Source: a virus
DNA: 64,000 nucleotides
Reading direction: 5' to 3' (one strand)
Virus record (IMG/VR): IMGVR_UViG_3300023184_000062
Coordinates: 1 to 64,000 of that record
The notes under the pieces were generated by a model that saw nothing but the letters and a program-made list of their open reading frames with translations, did no database searches and had not been told where the DNA came from. Position 1 is the stretch's first letter. Every line of letters begins with the position of its first letter. Below, in pieces: positions 40,622 through 49,601 of this stretch. The position numbers and the translations under genes are program-made.

Positions 40622-41263
40622 ATGTCTCGCTTTCAAAAACCTGCTCCCCTCAATCTTAACGCTGATGATGTGTGGGCGGCTGCTTGCATGGCACAACGCC
40701 TAAATCAGGGCTACATTAAGGTTAGTGAAGATGCTCCAATGGGGCAAACAAACCGTAATCTAGTAACGCAATATCTTGCCGACACTTCAAAGATCACCGA
40801 CGAGGATCGTGAACAAGGTAAAGAGGTTCGCAAATTCTATCAAGCATATACATTCAAAATCCTTAAAGGTATCAAGTTGTCTGATTTTGACAACACCGCA
40901 ATGCTACTTGCTAATCGTGAAACTATTGATACAGGGTTTGATATTGCGGTAATTACTAGTTTGCCCTCAGGCTACGTGCGTGGCATGAAACGACAAACAG
41001 TGGACCAGCGTATCGCATTCGCTACAGGCGGATTGATCGGTAGTGTAGGTGACAAAGTGTCTCCTTCTATCGAGGTCGTCAAATCCGTATTCTCGCAAAC
41101 TTGGAATACACATTACATTACTGGTATTACTAGTGATGACCAAGTGTTGTTCTTTGCGTACAAACAACAACTAGAAGTGGGCAAGCAGTTTGATATTTAT
41201 GGAACTGTCAAAGCACACCGTGATAATTCAACTCAACTTAACCGTGTAAAGGTAATCATATGA
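40622..41263 (+). CDS. Conserved hypothetical phage protein
   Basis: 213 residues. The helical N-terminal half contains DVWAAACMAQRLNQGYI and KSEDREQGKEVRKFYQ-like segments; the C-terminal half is beta-rich (GFDIAVITSLPSGYV, HYITGITSDDQVLFFAY). The AAGGAATTG SD is good. No function is recognised. Its stop overlaps a small lipoprotein gene (ATGA). Confidence 0.6.
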   Translation: MSRFQKPAPLNLNADDVWAAACMAQRLNQGYIKVSEDAPMGQTNRNLVTQYLADTSKITDEDREQGKEVRKFYQAYTFKILKGIKLSDFDNTAMLLANRETIDTGFDIAVITSLPSGYVRGMKRQTVDQRIAFATGGLIGSVGDKVSPSIEVVKSVFSQTWNTHYITGITSDDQVLFFAYKQQLEVGKQFDIYGTVKAHRDNSTQLNRVKVII

Positions 41264-41403
41264 AAACAAAATTGGTATTGGGAATGTTGCTATTGACTTT
41301 TATCTCAGGATGTAGTACAGTAGCGGGAGCAGTACGTGGTGTTGGCGAAGATGTCAAACAAGGTACTGATGTTATGTCAACTTGGATTAAACCAGCAAAA
41401 TGA
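41260..41403 (+). CDS. Entericidin-like small lipoprotein
   Basis: 47 residues: signal with lipobox FISGC (Cys18), then STVAGAVRGVGEDVKQGTD, which matches the entericidin EcnA/EcnB pattern (C-N-T-x-x-G-x-G-x-D-x-x-x-x-G). Entericidins are small membrane lipoproteins of a host toxin/antidote pair. A phage copy could alter envelope integrity. It overlaps both neighbours by four bases. Confidence 0.7.
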   Translation: MKTKLVLGMLLLTFISGCSTVAGAVRGVGEDVKQGTDVMSTWIKPAK

Positions 41404-41528
41404 AAAATTTTATATTAGGAACATTGTTCGGGATCGTTATTGCTACTGTAGGGTTTGGCGGCGTTGCCCGTCTACTTGACAATAGTGTGAACAAAACCAA
41501 AGCAATTGTGCAAGAACAGGTCAAATAA
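41400..41528 (+). CDS. 42-residue membrane protein
   Basis: One hydrophobic helix (FILGTLFGIVIATVGFGGVA) followed by a charged helix. Small proteins of this exact plan are common in phages. Coupled to both neighbours (ATGA and TAATG). Probably inner-membrane; function unknown. Confidence 0.6.
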   Translation: MKNFILGTLFGIVIATVGFGGVARLLDNSVNKTKAIVQEQVK

Positions 41529-41650
41529 TGGCTTGGATAGCGGTTATATTTTTGATTGTAACAGGTCATATTAGCGCCGCCATTTTCTTAGCAATATTAA
41601 GTTTAAGCGCCGCCATTTTCTTAGCAATATTAAGTTTACTCTTTAATTAA
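41528..41650 (+). CDS. 40-residue membrane protein with duplicated segment
   Basis: The product is almost entirely hydrophobic: AWIAVIFLIVTGHI then SAAIFLAILSL twice, ending LFN. The duplicated 11 residues come from an exact 33-bp tandem repeat and lengthen the membrane segment. It is coupled to the preceding small membrane gene. Function unknown. Confidence 0.5.
   Translation: MAWIAVIFLIVTGHISAAIFLAILSLSAAIFLAILSLLFN
41573..41638 (+). repeat. Exact 33-bp tandem duplication
   Basis: Bases 41573-41605 and 41606-41638 are identical, in frame, encoding SAAIFLAILSL twice. Perfect identity at synonymous positions suggests a very recent event or a real strain polymorphism. Confidence 0.95.
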
Positions 41651-41652
41651 GT

Positions 41653-42015
41653 ATGGCTAAACTAACATTGTTTCCGGGACTAGATGAAAGGGGTCGCCGC
41701 TTAGGCGAGATTCGTATCCCTACACATACCATGGAAGCATTGGATGATTATTTTCTCAGGGGGTATGAACCCGGAAGATTTATTGTAAGCATACTTACTA
41801 ACAATTTGTATGGTGCTGTGACTAGTGCGGATCTTGCCAATCGTCATGCTATCTATGAGATAGTTAAATGGTTAACTACTGATCCAATAGTCCCCATACA
41901 TAGTTGGGGTACCAAAGATCATGTATCTAATTGGTTGAGTGACACTGGTGGTATCAGGACTAAGTTTGTAGAGAAGATTGAAAAAGAATATATTTGGAAA
42001 ACACTGAAAGATTAA
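41653..42015 (+). CDS. Conserved phage protein
   Basis: 120 residues with LDDYFLRGYEPGRFIVSILTNNLYGAV and ANRHAIYEIVKWL. The (F/Y)-x-x-G-(F/Y)-EPG-x-F-x-x-x-(I/V)LTN-(D/N)L pattern recurs across unrelated phages as an uncharacterised protein. Function unknown. The next gene starts one base after its stop. Confidence 0.65.
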   Translation: MAKLTLFPGLDERGRRLGEIRIPTHTMEALDDYFLRGYEPGRFIVSILTNNLYGAVTSADLANRHAIYEIVKWLTTDPIVPIHSWGTKDHVSNWLSDTGGIRTKFVEKIEKEYIWKTLKD

Positions 42016-42016
42016 T

Positions 42017-42367
42017 ATGGCAGGCTGGAATACAATTCAACAAGTTCGTAAACTAGAAGAACGAGCGGATAGTCTTGGCATGCGGTTTACTCCATACAAG
42101 CATGATGATATGTATGGTGAGAATGTAGCATTAGTGCCAAAAGATAAAGACGCATTGCCTATCTACAGCCGTGATGCTATATTATTTGCTGGCTCATTAG
42201 AACATGCCGACAGGTTTATGCAAGGTGTGTTATGGGCACGAGAATACGACCGTATGGCCATTGATCGGAACCTTGACAAAAAGCGTGAACGCAAAGAACA
42301 AGATGAACGCAATAAGCAAATGGTTAAAATCTTAAAAGAAGAAAAACTAAGTTTAGTACAGACATAA
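42017..42367 (+). CDS. Conserved phage protein with charged C-terminal helix
   Basis: 116 residues; an alpha/beta N-terminal part (ADSLGMRFTPYKHD; NVALVPKDKDALPIY), a LEHADRFMQGVLWAREYDR helix and a Lys/Glu/Arg-rich C-terminal coiled coil. No function is recognised. Confidence 0.6.
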   Translation: MAGWNTIQQVRKLEERADSLGMRFTPYKHDDMYGENVALVPKDKDALPIYSRDAILFAGSLEHADRFMQGVLWAREYDRMAIDRNLDKKRERKEQDERNKQMVKILKEEKLSLVQT

Positions 42368-42370
42368 ATA
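42363..42370 (+). promoter_or_regulatory. Late-type promoter box (CATAAATA)
   Basis: It overlaps the previous stop and ends five bases before the ATG at 42376, with no SD: another leaderless-type arrangement. Confidence 0.5.
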
Positions 42371-42375
42371 GTGTT

Positions 42376-42594
42376 ATGCTAAAAAATGTAATTATCGCAG
42401 GGTTGTCATTCATTACAATACTGTTGTGGATGAAAGTTGATCCAGAATGTGTCATCAACCAAGATGACCCAAATGCAGTAGTTATAGAATATCAATGCTC
42501 TAACCTTGATGATTACGAAATTGTGCCACCGGAAGTCGTAGAAGAATGCAGAGATAGGGCAAATCAATCTACTAATCACAAAAATAATACTTGA
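42376..42594 (+). CDS. Small exported or membrane-anchored protein
   Basis: 72 residues: N-terminal hydrophobic segment (NVIIAGLSFITILLWM) then a polar acidic region with three Cys, consistent with a signal anchor and a disulfide-bonded periplasmic part. No SD. Function unknown. Confidence 0.5.
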   Translation: MLKNVIIAGLSFITILLWMKVDPECVINQDDPNAVVIEYQCSNLDDYEIVPPEVVEECRDRANQSTNHKNNT

Positions 42595-42619
42595 CACCCT
42601 TCCTAATAAATAGTATAAT
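42591..42619 (+). promoter_or_regulatory. Sigma-70 promoter of the DNA ligase gene
   Basis: TTGACA, 17-base spacer, TATAAT, then an ATAGGAG SD before the ATG at 42645. Confidence 0.8.
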
Positions 42620-42644
42620 ATTAGTATATATATAGGAGTTATAA

Positions 42645-43979
42645 ATGTCAGCTAGTTGGATAATCAAATTAAACGAGAGCGATAGCCGCCTTTATAAGGA
42701 AGATGTAATTCGTCAGGCATTAGAGGCGAGTGTCCTGGGTAGCACAAACGCAATCAATTTTTTAAAATTCACTAAACTTTGTTATGATCCTTATGTTACA
42801 TTTGGAGTTAGACAGGTTCCTGAATCAGATGGCCTTATACATCGCGGTAATAATTGGCAAGAATTTGAAGATTTGCTATTGAAACTTAGCAGACGAGAAT
42901 TATCAGGCAATGATGCGATTGATGCTGTTAAGAAAATGGCTTGGAATTTTGATAGTGATGAATGGAACGTTTTTGTTGCACCAGTATTACGCAGGGACTT
43001 ACGTGCAGGCATCAGTGATAAAACAATTAATAAAATTTGTAAGGGTACTGAATTTGAAATACCAATCTTTGGTTGTCAACTAGCAACCACTAGTGAAAAT
43101 CGTCCTGAGATGAATGGAGTTAAACGTCTTGAACCTAAACTAGATGGTGTTCGTGTATTGATGGTGGTAAAACCAAATGGCATAGGTACGGCATCAGTAT
43201 CAAGTTTGAGTCGTAACGGCAAAGAATTTGAAAACTTTTCACTGATTGAAAAACAAATTTCTGATAACTTTAAGAACATTGTCAACACCAATAAACGCAC
43301 ATTGAAAGATGGATTCGTTTTAGACGGTGAAGTTATCAGTAGTTCATTTCAGGAACTAATGAAACAGGCACGTAGAAAAAAAGATGTTAATTCTGATGAT
43401 AGTGTGTTTAATATTTTTGATATTATCCCTATTAATGAATTCTATAATAGTATATATGAAGAACCATTAAGTAAGCGATTAAAGATATTAGACAAGATGC
43501 GGCCAGTAGTTGATACAATGCCCAATGTTGATTTCTTAACTAGCATTAAAGTTAACCTTGACACTGCCGCCGGCAAAGACCAATTAGAGCGTTATGCTAA
43601 GGATATGGTTGCAGAGGGGTTTGAAGGTATTATGATTAAAGACCTTGAAGCGTATTACGAATGCAAACGTACTACCTCTTGGATGAAATGGAAGCCTACA
43701 CTTACTGTAGATTTGGAGGTCATTGATGTTCAAGAGGGTACTGGTAAAAATAAAGGACGACTTGGAGCACTTGTTTGCGCCGGCCACGATCAAGGGGTCG
43801 ATATTTCAGTCAATGTTGGCAGTGGGTTTACTGATGCTGCTAGAAATGATTATTGGGATAATTGTGATAGCGTCATTGGTCGTACTGCTGAAGTCCTATG
43901 TGATGCCGTAACACAAAACAAAGACGGAACTTATAGTTTGCGTTTCCCCAGATTTGTTCGTTTCCGTGATGACAAATGA
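42645..43979 (+). CDS. ATP-dependent DNA ligase, gp30-like
   Basis: The nucleotidyltransferase motif I is EPKLDGVRV with the AMP-accepting Lys at about 165. Motifs III (DGFVLDGEV), IIIa (FNIFDIIP), IV (EGFEGIMIKD) and V (TSWMKWKP) follow in order, with an OB-fold C-terminus. At 444 residues it is close to T4 ligase (487). It seals nicks after the flap exonuclease acts. It has its own promoter and heads an operon with small genes. Confidence 0.95.
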   Translation: MSASWIIKLNESDSRLYKEDVIRQALEASVLGSTNAINFLKFTKLCYDPYVTFGVRQVPESDGLIHRGNNWQEFEDLLLKLSRRELSGNDAIDAVKKMAWNFDSDEWNVFVAPVLRRDLRAGISDKTINKICKGTEFEIPIFGCQLATTSENRPEMNGVKRLEPKLDGVRVLMVVKPNGIGTASVSSLSRNGKEFENFSLIEKQISDNFKNIVNTNKRTLKDGFVLDGEVISSSFQELMKQARRKKDVNSDDSVFNIFDIIPINEFYNSIYEEPLSKRLKILDKMRPVVDTMPNVDFLTSIKVNLDTAAGKDQLERYAKDMVAEGFEGIMIKDLEAYYECKRTTSWMKWKPTLTVDLEVIDVQEGTGKNKGRLGALVCAGHDQGVDISVNVGSGFTDAARNDYWDNCDSVIGRTAEVLCDAVTQNKDGTYSLRFPRFVRFRDDK

Positions 43980-43985
43980 TAGAAT

Positions 43986-44195
43986 ATGAAAGAAGATATT
44001 CTTAAAGATTTAATAATTGAATCTGGGTTTGCCAGAATAATTAATCATCCTACTTCACCGACCGGTACACATATTTTTATTGATCCTGAAATTCAAAATA
44101 AAGCAGAAAAACTTTCCGAGTTGGTTATAAAAGAATGTATTAGTATAGTAGGTAAAAAATTTGGTGATCAAATAAGTAAACATTTTGGAGTATAA
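43986..44195 (+). CDS. Small protein of the SELV-EC paralogue family
   Basis: 69 residues: DILKDLIIESGF, a central KLSELVIKECISIVGKK helix and a final SKHFGV, the same layout as the genes at 31.2, 33.3 and 59.9 kb. Function unknown. Confidence 0.65.
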   Translation: MKEDILKDLIIESGFARIINHPTSPTGTHIFIDPEIQNKAEKLSELVIKECISIVGKKFGDQISKHFGV

Positions 44196-44197
44196 CA

Positions 44198-44383
44198 ATG
44201 GCATTATTTGCAGTAGGTGATAAAGTAGAAAAAGTTAGTGGGTACAAATGGCCCGGTATCGTTGTATCAGTATTTGATACACTTGACGGTCAACGCAGAG
44301 TTGTTGTAGAATGTACTACTCCAGAAGTAGCAGGTGCTTTGCACATCTACAACGAAGGTCAATTAAGAATTTCTTTGGAGTAA
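44198..44383 (+). CDS. Conserved small beta-barrel-type protein
   Basis: 61 residues: GDKVEKVSGYKWPGIVVSVFDTLDG, RVVVECT and AGALHIYNEGQL. The pattern suggests a small SH3-like barrel and is found in many phages and bacteria. Function unknown. Confidence 0.65.
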   Translation: MALFAVGDKVEKVSGYKWPGIVVSVFDTLDGQRRVVVECTTPEVAGALHIYNEGQLRISLE

Positions 44384-44386
44384 ATC

Positions 44387-45748
44387 ATGGTATCAGTTGT
44401 TAAAAGTGAATGGCATCAAGTAGAGAAACGTTATGGCATTGAAATTGATGCCTCTTTGTTGAGTGAAATTTATCCTGAATTGGATGAAGATGAAATTGAA
44501 GCAAAACTTGCCGCACTAGAATCAGGTGAGGAAGATGTTGAAGAAGTACTCAATGAAGCATGGAACAATGATGTTGACATTGAATGGGATTATCTCAATG
44601 AAGATGATTGGTGGACTGATCGTAAAGGTGGGTATGAAGTTACCTATAAAGTAGAAGAATGGAAAGTGCATGAAGATTATGTGTCTCCTGTTACTCACAA
44701 GTGTACTAAGTGTAAATGGACTGGAACACAGTATGATGCTGCATGGTCTTGGCAAGATAGTGATGGTAATGAGATAGATGATCCAATCAAGATTTGCCCC
44801 ATGTGTGATAGTGCTACTGAATTAACAGAAGTGGGTGTTGAGGAAGCCGCAAAGGATGCTGCCAACAAAGCAAAGTGGGCTAAGATAGAGGACGAGGCTC
44901 TTGAAGAAACACCCGAAGAAGATGATGAAAACGTAGGCACTCCGCCAAGCGATGAAGAAATGAAGGCACAATTAGAAGTACTTGTAAATGAACAAGTAGC
45001 TAAATGGCCCTTTGAGAATGAACTTAACGAAGAATCTGATAAACATGAAGAAGAAGTTGCAGCAGCCTGGCCGTTTGATAAAACTCCGCCGGTAGTAGAT
45101 ACAGATGTACTTCCAAACTATCCAGCTGGTGAATATACCATTCGTATCTGGGGTCGTACCCGTGAAATCGGTGTAGGTAAGATTAGTAAACAACAATACG
45201 AATACTGGAGTCATGAGGATCACAATGATGACCTTTCTGATGCAATGAATGAGTCATATGATTATGACGAGAACAATACACCAGAAAAAGCACGATTTGA
45301 TAGTGCATATTATGAGTACCAAGATGTACATTCATTCTGGGGCTTTGATGAAGATGATACTCATATGACTATCACTAATGAAAGTGGTGAAGAAATTTAT
45401 GACGGCACCTTAGATGGATTTATTAGTGAAGCACACGGAGACAATGATAGTCGTTGGGACGCTACCGAAGAAGTAGAAGAACTATATCCTCACTATTTAG
45501 GTAAAGGTTACTTTGTAGTATGGACACAAGGTGGTAAGGGTAGTTGTATTCAAACTACAATTGATACTGAAGGTGAAGAGTTTGATCCTCGCAAACTAAA
45601 GTATACTACTTGGGATATTGAAGGTAGTTCATGTGTCAATCGTTTGAAATATGATGATGTTGAACTTGATGACTATGGTATGGATAGTGAACATGATAAC
45701 TGGCGTGGACAGTGGTCACAGTTTGATGTTTATCACAACAAGAAATAA
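44387..45748 (+). CDS. Large acidic protein with zinc ribbon
   Basis: 453 residues, extremely Asp/Glu-rich. A CTKCKWTG...CPMCDS pair (about residues 105-143) forms a four-Cys zinc ribbon. The C-terminal part has beta-type segments (YTIRIWGRTREIG, YFVVWTQGGKGS). No family is recognised. Strong acidity plus a zinc ribbon could fit a regulator of transcription or a DNA mimic; this is speculation. Confidence 0.65.
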   Translation: MVSVVKSEWHQVEKRYGIEIDASLLSEIYPELDEDEIEAKLAALESGEEDVEEVLNEAWNNDVDIEWDYLNEDDWWTDRKGGYEVTYKVEEWKVHEDYVSPVTHKCTKCKWTGTQYDAAWSWQDSDGNEIDDPIKICPMCDSATELTEVGVEEAAKDAANKAKWAKIEDEALEETPEEDDENVGTPPSDEEMKAQLEVLVNEQVAKWPFENELNEESDKHEEEVAAAWPFDKTPPVVDTDVLPNYPAGEYTIRIWGRTREIGVGKISKQQYEYWSHEDHNDDLSDAMNESYDYDENNTPEKARFDSAYYEYQDVHSFWGFDEDDTHMTITNESGEEIYDGTLDGFISEAHGDNDSRWDATEEVEELYPHYLGKGYFVVWTQGGKGSCIQTTIDTEGEEFDPRKLKYTTWDIEGSSCVNRLKYDDVELDDYGMDSEHDNWRGQWSQFDVYHNKK

Positions 45749-45757
45749 GGATTAATC

Positions 45758-45988
45758 ATGCCATACGTATACAAAGAAGTTGAAGTAGATATTGATTTGA
45801 GTGACTTTGAAACAGATGACCTAATTGAAGAATTAGAAAGTCGTGGGGAATTATCTTCACGCACTGGACCTGGTCCATATGATCATAAAGAATTATTGGA
45901 AATTATTTGGATGCGGCGCAGAAACGGTCAAAACTATGATGCGCCGTTGGATCAATTAATTTATAATGTAACTGGTCATATAGTATGA
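45758..45988 (+). CDS. Small acidic protein
   Basis: 76 residues starting YVYKEVEVDIDLSDFETDDLIEELESRG, an acidic strand-helix module seen in several phage proteins, followed by a MRRR segment. SD AAGGA is present. It overlaps the next gene (ATGA). Function unknown. Confidence 0.55.
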   Translation: MPYVYKEVEVDIDLSDFETDDLIEELESRGELSSRTGPGPYDHKELLEIIWMRRRNGQNYDAPLDQLIYNVTGHIV

Positions 45989-46182
45989 CACATCCTTTAG
46001 TAGGGAAATCATATACCTTTGAAGATGGTAATAGGATGGAGATAATCCAAGTAAGAGAAGTAGATGAACTACGCGGTGGTGCTAGTGTTACTTACTTGGC
46101 TTATCAAGGTCCAGGCATTCCACAAAAATTAATACTAAATTTAGAACAATTCATGGATATCTACGGTCAGCTATTTGAATGA
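45985..46182 (+). CDS. Small hypothetical protein
   Basis: 65 residues, beta-rich (GKSYTFEDGNRMEIIQVREV; ASVTYLAYQGPG), perhaps a small SH3-like barrel. Coupled to the preceding gene. Function unknown. Confidence 0.55.
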   Translation: MTHPLVGKSYTFEDGNRMEIIQVREVDELRGGASVTYLAYQGPGIPQKLILNLEQFMDIYGQLFE

Positions 46183-46204
46183 CTATTTAGGTAGTCTACT
46201 GTAG

Positions 46205-46212
46205 ACTAAATA
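46205..46212 (+). promoter_or_regulatory. Late-type promoter box (ACTAAATA)
   Basis: It lies in a small imperfect palindrome (TAGTCTACTGTAGACTA) and ends four bases before the ATG at 46217; no SD. Confidence 0.5.
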
Positions 46213-46216
46213 CAAA

Positions 46217-47908
46217 ATGCTTAAAAGAATATTCAGTTTTTCCAACCTCACCTTATTAGTAGCATTAACACTTAGCACTATTGCCGCCTGGTATAGTATT
46301 ATTGGTTTAACTACTATCTTTGCCGGAGCAGTAGTTCCAGTTATCATCATGGGTTCAGCACTTGAACTCGCTAAGATTATAACAACAGTATGGCTGCGTA
46401 AGTATTGGCATCGTGCTGGATTACTAATCAAACTCTACTTAGTGCCAGCTGTAATGGCTATTGCATTGATTACAAGTATGGGTATCTTTGGCTTTTTAAG
46501 CAAAGCACACATGGATCAAGGTGTTACATCAGGTGATATACAATCTAAGATAGCAATATATGATGAAAAAATCAAAACCGAAAAAGAGAATATTGAAGCA
46601 AACCGCAAGGCGCTTAAACAAATGGATGAGGGAGTGGACCAAGTACTGGGCCGCTCAACAACAGAAACGGGTGCCGAAAAAGCTGTGGCTATGCGAAAGT
46701 CCCAGCAGAAAGAACGTACTCGCCTTCAAAATGAAATACTACAGTCGCAGAAGTCTATCGCGGGACTTAACGATGAACGTGCGCCTATTGCCGCCGAGGT
46801 ACGAAAAGTGGAGGCAGAGGTTGGACCAATAAAATATATAGCAGCATTACTATATGGTGATAATCCTGACACTAACGTATTAGAACGTGCTGTACGTTGG
46901 GTTATTATTTTACTTGTTATTGTATTTGATCCATTAGCATTGATGTTAGTGTTAGCCGCTAATCAGAGTAAAGATTGGGACGATGAAGAACCTGTTGAAG
47001 AATCTGTTGAAGAAAAAGTAGAAGAAGATATTTCAGAAGATGGGTATAAGACTACATGGCCTACCAGACCTCCTATACCCGGATACGATGACGAATATGT
47101 TAAATATCCCGGTGGCGTTGGGATTACTGAACCTGTAGCAGAAAAAGAATTTGATATTAAAGATCATCCATACTTGTTTACACCTGCAGGTAGTGATACC
47201 CCTCCAGGAATTAAACCAGTTGGCCCGCAAGTATACAAGCCAGAGCCAAGCGACCCAACATTAGACCCTTGCTATAAGTGCGGCACTCCATTAATGATTG
47301 CTCCGGGAATAGGTCCGTTTTGCCCAAACAAAGAGTGTGATGTATCAGACAATACAAACGGGGTAGAACCCATTGAGATAACATATATTCCACCTGCTCC
47401 AATCGTTGATGATGCTCCAAACTTTGAAGCAATTAAAATTGATGGAGAATGGGTACAAACTGGGCCGGCATTTGAAGAAAAACTCAAAGGTGAGTTGCCC
47501 GATACTATAGAATCCAATACTATTCCTTATCAGGAATTGGATGGTGGTTATGTAATGTATGACAATAAACATATGCATAAGGATGTCTTATTGGGTATGC
47601 GCCCAGATATGTTAAAACTAGTAGCCGATTCGGGTAGGGAATCTAAAACTAGTTTTGGAACATCATTCCCTGCTTTGTCTACAAAGGGTGATACATTTGT
47701 ACGTGTTGATGCCTTACCAAATAAGGTTTACAAATTTGACGGAACCAGATGGATTGTTGTTAATAAGGCACAATCAACAAGCTATCTTTATGACCAAGAA
47801 TATATCAAGTATTTGGTCAAGAAGATAGAATCAGGCGAGTACGATATTGAATTATTATCCGATACCGAAAAGCAACAAATTGAAGAATACTTAACCAAAA
47901 AAGATTGA
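46217..47908 (+). CDS. Large phage membrane protein with coiled coil
   Basis: 563 residues. Three or four membrane segments near the N-terminus (about 12-27, 30-50, 70-95) flank a long charged coiled coil (about 115-205), with another strong segment near 228-250. A long cytoplasmic or virion-side tail follows, with an acidic linker and a zinc knuckle (CYKCGTP...CPNKEC, about 354-374). The membrane/coiled-coil part is like DUF4407-type proteins. Found in large phages; function unknown, perhaps a membrane-remodelling or injection-channel component. Confidence 0.7.
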   Translation: MLKRIFSFSNLTLLVALTLSTIAAWYSIIGLTTIFAGAVVPVIIMGSALELAKIITTVWLRKYWHRAGLLIKLYLVPAVMAIALITSMGIFGFLSKAHMDQGVTSGDIQSKIAIYDEKIKTEKENIEANRKALKQMDEGVDQVLGRSTTETGAEKAVAMRKSQQKERTRLQNEILQSQKSIAGLNDERAPIAAEVRKVEAEVGPIKYIAALLYGDNPDTNVLERAVRWVIILLVIVFDPLALMLVLAANQSKDWDDEEPVEESVEEKVEEDISEDGYKTTWPTRPPIPGYDDEYVKYPGGVGITEPVAEKEFDIKDHPYLFTPAGSDTPPGIKPVGPQVYKPEPSDPTLDPCYKCGTPLMIAPGIGPFCPNKECDVSDNTNGVEPIEITYIPPAPIVDDAPNFEAIKIDGEWVQTGPAFEEKLKGELPDTIESNTIPYQELDGGYVMYDNKHMHKDVLLGMRPDMLKLVADSGRESKTSFGTSFPALSTKGDTFVRVDALPNKVYKFDGTRWIVVNKAQSTSYLYDQEYIKYLVKKIESGEYDIELLSDTEKQQIEEYLTKKD

Positions 47909-47933
47909 CTCTTTATCCTAACTAGTGTATAAT
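47905..47933 (+). promoter_or_regulatory. Sigma-70 promoter of the exported-protein pair
   Basis: TTGACT (overlapping the previous stop), 17-base spacer, TATAAT, then ACTGGAG SD before the ATG at 47964. Confidence 0.8.
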
Positions 47934-47963
47934 ACTAGTATCATTAACTAACTGGAGTTATCC

Positions 47964-48593
47964 ATGAAACTTAAACTTGCCGCTATTGCGATAGCTATCG
48001 TACTTACTGGTTGCGCCTCAACTAAAAATGAAGGAGACGGGCCTGTAAAAACACAGAAACTTTCTACCTCATTTGCTGGTGAGAAAATTAAAATTGAAAC
48101 TAATTGTACTTGGTACAAGTTTTGGAAAACTGAATGTGAGGTAATTGCTATTGAATCTACTGCGACTGCTACCTCATTCGGCAATACTTCAAACAATCGT
48201 AAAACCGCATTAACTGTTGCTGAAATGCGAGCCAATTCACACGTAGCAGAATTTATATCTAAGGATATCTCTACTACCCGGGTAACAAATACCATTGCTA
48301 AGAATCTTGAAAAAGCAAATGATAAAGTTAAATCTGGAAATACTGATGGTTCTACTGTAGAAATGTCTGATAAGGAAGCTGCGTCTATTAGTTTGCGTGA
48401 AAACAACAACGAAACAATACATACTCTTACTGAAACAATACGTACTAATTCACAAGCAATACTTAAAGGATTTATCAAAATCAATGAAGAAGTAGTTGGC
48501 AATCAGGAAGTACTAGTAACTATTCGTTGGGATAAAGATACTGAACGTGCTGCCGAAACATTGCGTAGAAAATTCAGCCCTAATCAGAACTAA
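47964..48593 (+). CDS. Lipoprotein, LPP20-like
   Basis: 209 residues with a lipoprotein signal and lipobox VLTGC (Cys17). The mature part has an AEMRANSHVAEFIS helix and VLVTIRWDK strand near the end, a plan seen in LPP20/FlgP-type envelope lipoproteins. It is followed by an exported FlgT-N-like protein three bases later, so the two probably act together at the host envelope. Confidence 0.7.
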   Translation: MKLKLAAIAIAIVLTGCASTKNEGDGPVKTQKLSTSFAGEKIKIETNCTWYKFWKTECEVIAIESTATATSFGNTSNNRKTALTVAEMRANSHVAEFISKDISTTRVTNTIAKNLEKANDKVKSGNTDGSTVEMSDKEAASISLRENNNETIHTLTETIRTNSQAILKGFIKINEEVVGNQEVLVTIRWDKDTERAAETLRRKFSPNQN

Positions 48594-48596
48594 AAC

Positions 48597-49565
48597 ATGT
48601 TACGGCTACTTTGTTTAGTAGCATGTTTTTTGTTTGTTAATAATGCAGTAAGCGCCGAGAAATATATTCGTGTTACCGGCGAGGCTACTACTATTGAACA
48701 AGCAAAAGAAAATGCTTTTCGCACTGCTATTCAACAACGAGCAGGTGCTATTGTACTAAGTGAACGTGAGGCTAGAATGTCCTCACTCACTAAAGACAAT
48801 ATATCTGTGTTTAGCGCAGGATATATCAATGATTTTAAAATCGTTGATATCAATCAAAATGGTTCTACTATCATAATCACTATGGATGTATTAGTAGCTG
48901 ATAGTAAATTACTTAACCAGGTACTTACTACAGGGAGAACTGAACAGAGTATAGATGGCAATCGTGCCGGAATTGCAGTAAGTACTTACTTAGATCAAAA
49001 ACAAAAAGGTGATCAAATGCTAGATATGGTATTAAGTACCTATCCACATAATGCCTTTACTATTCAACAAAAGCCCTTTATTATTGCTATGGATAGTTAT
49101 CGTAATACTTTAATACAAATACCGTATACCATTAAATGGAATAAAGATTATATCTATGCATTAAACGAAGCATTAACATTATTGGAGGATAAGATTAGTT
49201 TCTTTCAAGAGGCTCCTGCTAAAATTGTAATAGGTGATAAAGACCCGATTGGTGCTTACGCTGGTAAATGGCAACATAAATTTAATGACTTAGTAACATA
49301 TAACAAAATTGTAAACTCATTGAAGAATGACAGAGAATCACGATTCTTATTAGAAATATATGATAATGGTGGAGAATTGTTATATCATTCTTGCTATACT
49401 ATGCCAATGTTTTATTCTATACAATTTAAACAATTAATGTTTATAACTTCCAAAATTGAAACATCCTACTTACAAGCAACTATTGACAACGAACATAGAT
49501 ATGTAATTGACAGGGCTAGTAGGATAGAAGTGTCATCTGTTCCCGACAGTGAATGTCACTGGTAA
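48597..49565 (+). CDS. Exported FlgT-N-like protein
   Basis: 322 residues. Signal peptide (LLCLVACFLFVNNAVSA) then VTGEATTIEQAKENAFRTAI, GYINDFKIVD and IIITMDVLV, which resemble the N-terminal domain of FlgT and LPP20 proteins of the outer-membrane/flagellar H-ring group. The rest is unrecognised. With the preceding lipoprotein it forms an envelope-targeted pair. The flagellar link is only by domain resemblance. Confidence 0.65.
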   Translation: MLRLLCLVACFLFVNNAVSAEKYIRVTGEATTIEQAKENAFRTAIQQRAGAIVLSEREARMSSLTKDNISVFSAGYINDFKIVDINQNGSTIIITMDVLVADSKLLNQVLTTGRTEQSIDGNRAGIAVSTYLDQKQKGDQMLDMVLSTYPHNAFTIQQKPFIIAMDSYRNTLIQIPYTIKWNKDYIYALNEALTLLEDKISFFQEAPAKIVIGDKDPIGAYAGKWQHKFNDLVTYNKIVNSLKNDRESRFLLEIYDNGGELLYHSCYTMPMFYSIQFKQLMFITSKIETSYLQATIDNEHRYVIDRASRIEVSSVPDSECHW

Positions 49566-49601
49566 AAATAATAATCAAATTTTAAAAAGATAAATTAATA
49601 T

